This document shows positions 62,155 to 64,000 of a stretch of 64,000 nucleotides of DNA, piece after piece (positions within the stretch are counted from its first letter, which is position 1; each line of letters begins with the position of its first letter). The notes under the pieces were generated by a model. It had not been told where the DNA came from. It saw only the letters and a list, made by a program, of their open reading frames with translations, and made no database searches. The position numbers and the translations under genes were made by a program. The stretch spans positions 1 to 64,000 of the forward strand of contig NZ_CP172558.1 in the NCBI RefSeq assembly GCF_046530675.1, read 5' to 3'. Origin of the DNA: Chitinibacter sp046530675. Lineage in GTDB: Bacteria > Pseudomonadota > Gammaproteobacteria > Burkholderiales > Chitinibacteraceae.

Positions 62155-62181
62155 TGCTTCACCCCTGATCTTTAACCTACA

Positions 62182-62229
62182 GGTATTACCACACAAGCCA
62201 TATTCAATATGACCTACATGGCAATACCC
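62182..62229. repeat. 48-bp GGTAT/ATACCC repeat
   Basis: Starts GGTATTACCA, ends GGCAATACCC with the conserved ACCTACATGG; 48 bp. It lies 2 nt after the prfH stop on the prfH strand, between prfH and the phosphatase-like gene. Confidence 0.8.
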
Positions 62230-62231
62230 CA

Positions 62232-62852
62232 TCAGGCTAGGTTTTCAATAAATTGCTCGCCCTTGAAAACCCGTTTCGGGCTACCGCGTTCGATTTGGTA
62301 ATGTTGCAGGCGTCGTACAGCACGCTGCACGCCCATTTCGTCGGCGGCGCGGCAAGCTAGGCGATAGGCGATCAGCTGTTCGGCCAGCCTTTTATTGGCG
62401 TGCTGGCTGCGCTCGGTTTGCACTTTCACCGTGATGCCGGTCGCGATATGCGTGGCGCGCACGGCAGATTCGGTTTTATTGACATGCTGCCCGCCGGGGC
62501 CGGACGAGCGGGTGGTTTCAAAGCGGATTTCACCCGCCAGATCGCTCGCTGGCGTGGCGCAGCGGAACACGCCAATAAACCAGTTTTTGCGCAAATGCCT
62601 GGGGCGATACGGGCTGGCGCAAATCCACTGAATCGTGCCTTCCCATTGCGCAATCAATTGATTTGCGCCTTCGCCATCAATACTGAGCAATACCGAGCGA
62701 AACGTCCCGGCTTTATCGCCCGCTTCTTGCTCTAGCAGATCCAGCACCAGCTTGCGCTGTGCGGCCTCTTCAATGATGCGGCCGAGCGCGTTGGCGACCG
62801 CCAGCTGGCATTCCAGTGGGCCTTGTGCGGCGGAGATTTGAAATAAACTCAT
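62232..62852 (-). CDS. prfH: PrfH, release-factor-like ribosome rescue protein
   Basis: 206 residues from the ATG at 62850-62852, which overlaps the rtcB2 stop (ATGA); a GTG three codons upstream is possible. It keeps the peptidyl-tRNA hydrolysis motif TRSSGPGGQHVNKTESAVRA (GGQ) and the C-terminal RF tail, but lacks the stop-codon recognition domains of RF1/RF2. PrfH has been shown to release peptides from ribosomes cut in the decoding centre, letting RtcB2 reseal 16S rRNA. Coupled translation with rtcB2 supports this role here. Confidence 0.93.
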   Translation of the reverse strand: MSLFQISAAQGPLECQLAVANALGRIIEEAAQRKLVLDLLEQEAGDKAGTFRSVLLSIDGEGANQLIAQWEGTIQWICASPYRPRHLRKNWFIGVFRCATPASDLAGEIRFETTRSSGPGGQHVNKTESAVRATHIATGITVKVQTERSQHANKRLAEQLIAYRLACRAADEMGVQRAVRRLQHYQIERGSPKRVFKGEQFIENLA

Positions 62853-64000
62853 TCGCAGCACTCCCCACGCGTTTTGTAAGTGAGCATCGGTTTGAGCCGC
62901 GCAATCACTTTGATTAAGCCCGCACCAACCAAGGTCGAAATGATATTGCTGGCGGGCTTGTAGGCCTCGGGCGCTTCTTCATAAATCAGCGCGCGATCGG
63001 CGCAAATCACATGGCTGCCGAGCTTGGTGCGGCTCAGTTGCGCCACGGCATAGCGGCTACTTAAACGCCCTTTGCACTCGCTGCGCATCCATTTGCGCCC
63101 CGCGCCATGCGCGAGCGATTGCAGGCTGACATCGCTTGGCATCGGCAGCACCAGATAGCTGTAATCGCCGCGCGAACCGGGAATCACCACTGCGCCCTGA
63201 TCGGCAGGCGTTGCCCCTTTGCGGTGTATCCAGCCTTGCAAGCCGTACATTTGCGCTGGCTGCACCAGATTGTGATTCACGTCCAGAATCTGCGTTCCAT
63301 CCGTACTCAGTTTGGCCAGAATGCGCTGTGCAATCAGCAAGCGATTCACTTCTGCAAAGCGTACAGCTTGATCATGCTCGGCCAGATACGCCCGGCATTC
63401 CTTTGAGTCGGCCAGCAAACCCTGATGGCCGTGCTGATCGATATGCTGGCGCAAAATATGCTGCCCCAGCCCGCGCGATCCGCTGTGCACCAGGAGTTGC
63501 AATTGCCCTTTATTCAGGCCCAAGGCCTGAAACGCTTCGGCATCGTGAATCTCGTCGAAGCACTGCAATTCGGCAAAATGATTCCCGCCGCCAATGGTGC
63601 CTAGCGCTTGCCGGAAACCAATCTCGGCGGGTAGCTGGCTGGCAATCAGCGCCTGCCACTCTTCGCCCTGCGCGTCGTCGCACAAAGAGCCGTCGATATT
63701 GCCGATTTTCTTGTCCAGCTTGCTGTGGCTGACTTTTCTGGCGTCGAGCTGGGTTTGCCAGAGCGCCATGCCGCAGCCGATATCGCCACCGATCAGCGCT
63801 GGGTAAATATACTCAGTAGAGAAAAAGGCCGCACCAACCGGATAGCCGCGACCGGGGTGTAAATCAGGCATGCCGGAAACGTAGTGCATACCGGGGAGTT
63901 TGGCGGTGTTTTGAAGCTGCTGAATCGCATCGCCTTCGATCCAGGTATCTGCAGACGCGATTAAATTAACGCGCGCAGATAACAATTGAACATAGTTGCC
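62849..64000 (-). CDS. rtcB2: RtcB2-type RNA ligase (start just outside the window)
   Basis: At least 383 residues; the frame stays open to base 64000, reading GNYVQLL before SARVNLIASADTWIEGDA. In relatives the Met lies directly before Gly-Asn-Tyr, so only about one codon is missing. RtcB motifs are present: MPDLHPGRGYPVGAAFF, IGGDIGCGMALWQ, GTIGGGNHFAELQCFD, HSGSRGLGQHIL, DVNHNLVQP and the guanylylation His in LAHGAGRKWMRSECKG. It belongs to the shorter RtcB2 group that partners PrfH and repairs cleaved 16S rRNA. Its sequence is clearly different from the RtcB1 at 57207. Confidence 0.93.
   Translation of the reverse strand, partial: GNYVQLLSARVNLIASADTWIEGDAIQQLQNTAKLPGMHYVSGMPDLHPGRGYPVGAAFFSTEYIYPALIGGDIGCGMALWQTQLDARKVSHSKLDKKIGNIDGSLCDDAQGEEWQALIASQLPAEIGFRQALGTIGGGNHFAELQCFDEIHDAEAFQALGLNKGQLQLLVHSGSRGLGQHILRQHIDQHGHQGLLADSKECRAYLAEHDQAVRFAEVNRLLIAQRILAKLSTDGTQILDVNHNLVQPAQMYGLQGWIHRKGATPADQGAVVIPGSRGDYSYLVLPMPSDVSLQSLAHGAGRKWMRSECKGRLSSRYAVAQLSRTKLGSHVICADRALIYEEAPEAYKPASNIISTLVGAGLIKVIARLKPMLTYKTRGECCE

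Overview
The window looks like chromosomal DNA of a betaproteobacterium, most likely in the Neisseriales and possibly a Chitinibacter/Deefgea-type genus. The genus is inferred only from protein character. The support is a single-strand TCA-cycle cluster (sdhCDAB-sdhE-gltA-sucAB-lpd-sucCD) beside a GntR regulator and a divergent mdh, a PhaM-like granule protein, and general protein style. No canonical tRNA or rRNA gene is present.

Layout. 1-9.3 kb: the end of a malic enzyme gene, phaM-like, mltA, a serralysin-type M10 protease with RTX repeats, a SprA-related zincin, a small membrane ORF, tex, a solitary parA and two genes of unknown function. 9.3-19.3 kb: a type I secretion locus (ABC exporter, large RTX protein and glycosyltransferase on minus; HlyD adaptor and TolC protein on plus), bordered by a small element with 25-bp inverted ends. 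19.3-20.7 kb: an IS110/IS1111-type element inserted in the terminator between tolC and sucD; its transposase is frameshifted. 20.7-35.9 kb: the TCA cluster and mdh. 36-42.3 kb: tsaB-rimI-uracil-DNA glycosylase-ygjP, an RraB-like gene, an AT-rich DUF4238 gene and pbpC. 42.6-53.7 kb: a very large alpha-2-macroglobulin paired with pbpC, a diguanylate cyclase, a PepSY / cytochrome b561 / two-component operon and a DUF3592 protein. 53.8-64 kb: an RNA-repair region.

The RNA-repair region holds two modules that converge. On plus, RtcR (sigma-54 activator, minus strand) faces a perfect -24/-12 promoter, then a roughly 430-nt untranslated leader with two tandem tRNA-like folds, then slipin, rtcB, an ankyrin/beta-propeller protein, a frameshifted RlaP nucleotidyltransferase and rtcA. 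On minus, rtcB2-prfH-phosphatase-like form the ribosome rescue/repair module.

The most striking unexplained signal is a dispersed family of imperfect palindromes. They begin GGTAT and end ATACC, and they measure exactly 48 bp in each of thirteen clear copies (with one more doubtful copy). Most lie within about 20 nt after a stop codon, and two are read through inside coding sequence as 16 codons. I found none between about 8.0 and 24.6 kb, the stretch that contains the secretion locus and the IS.
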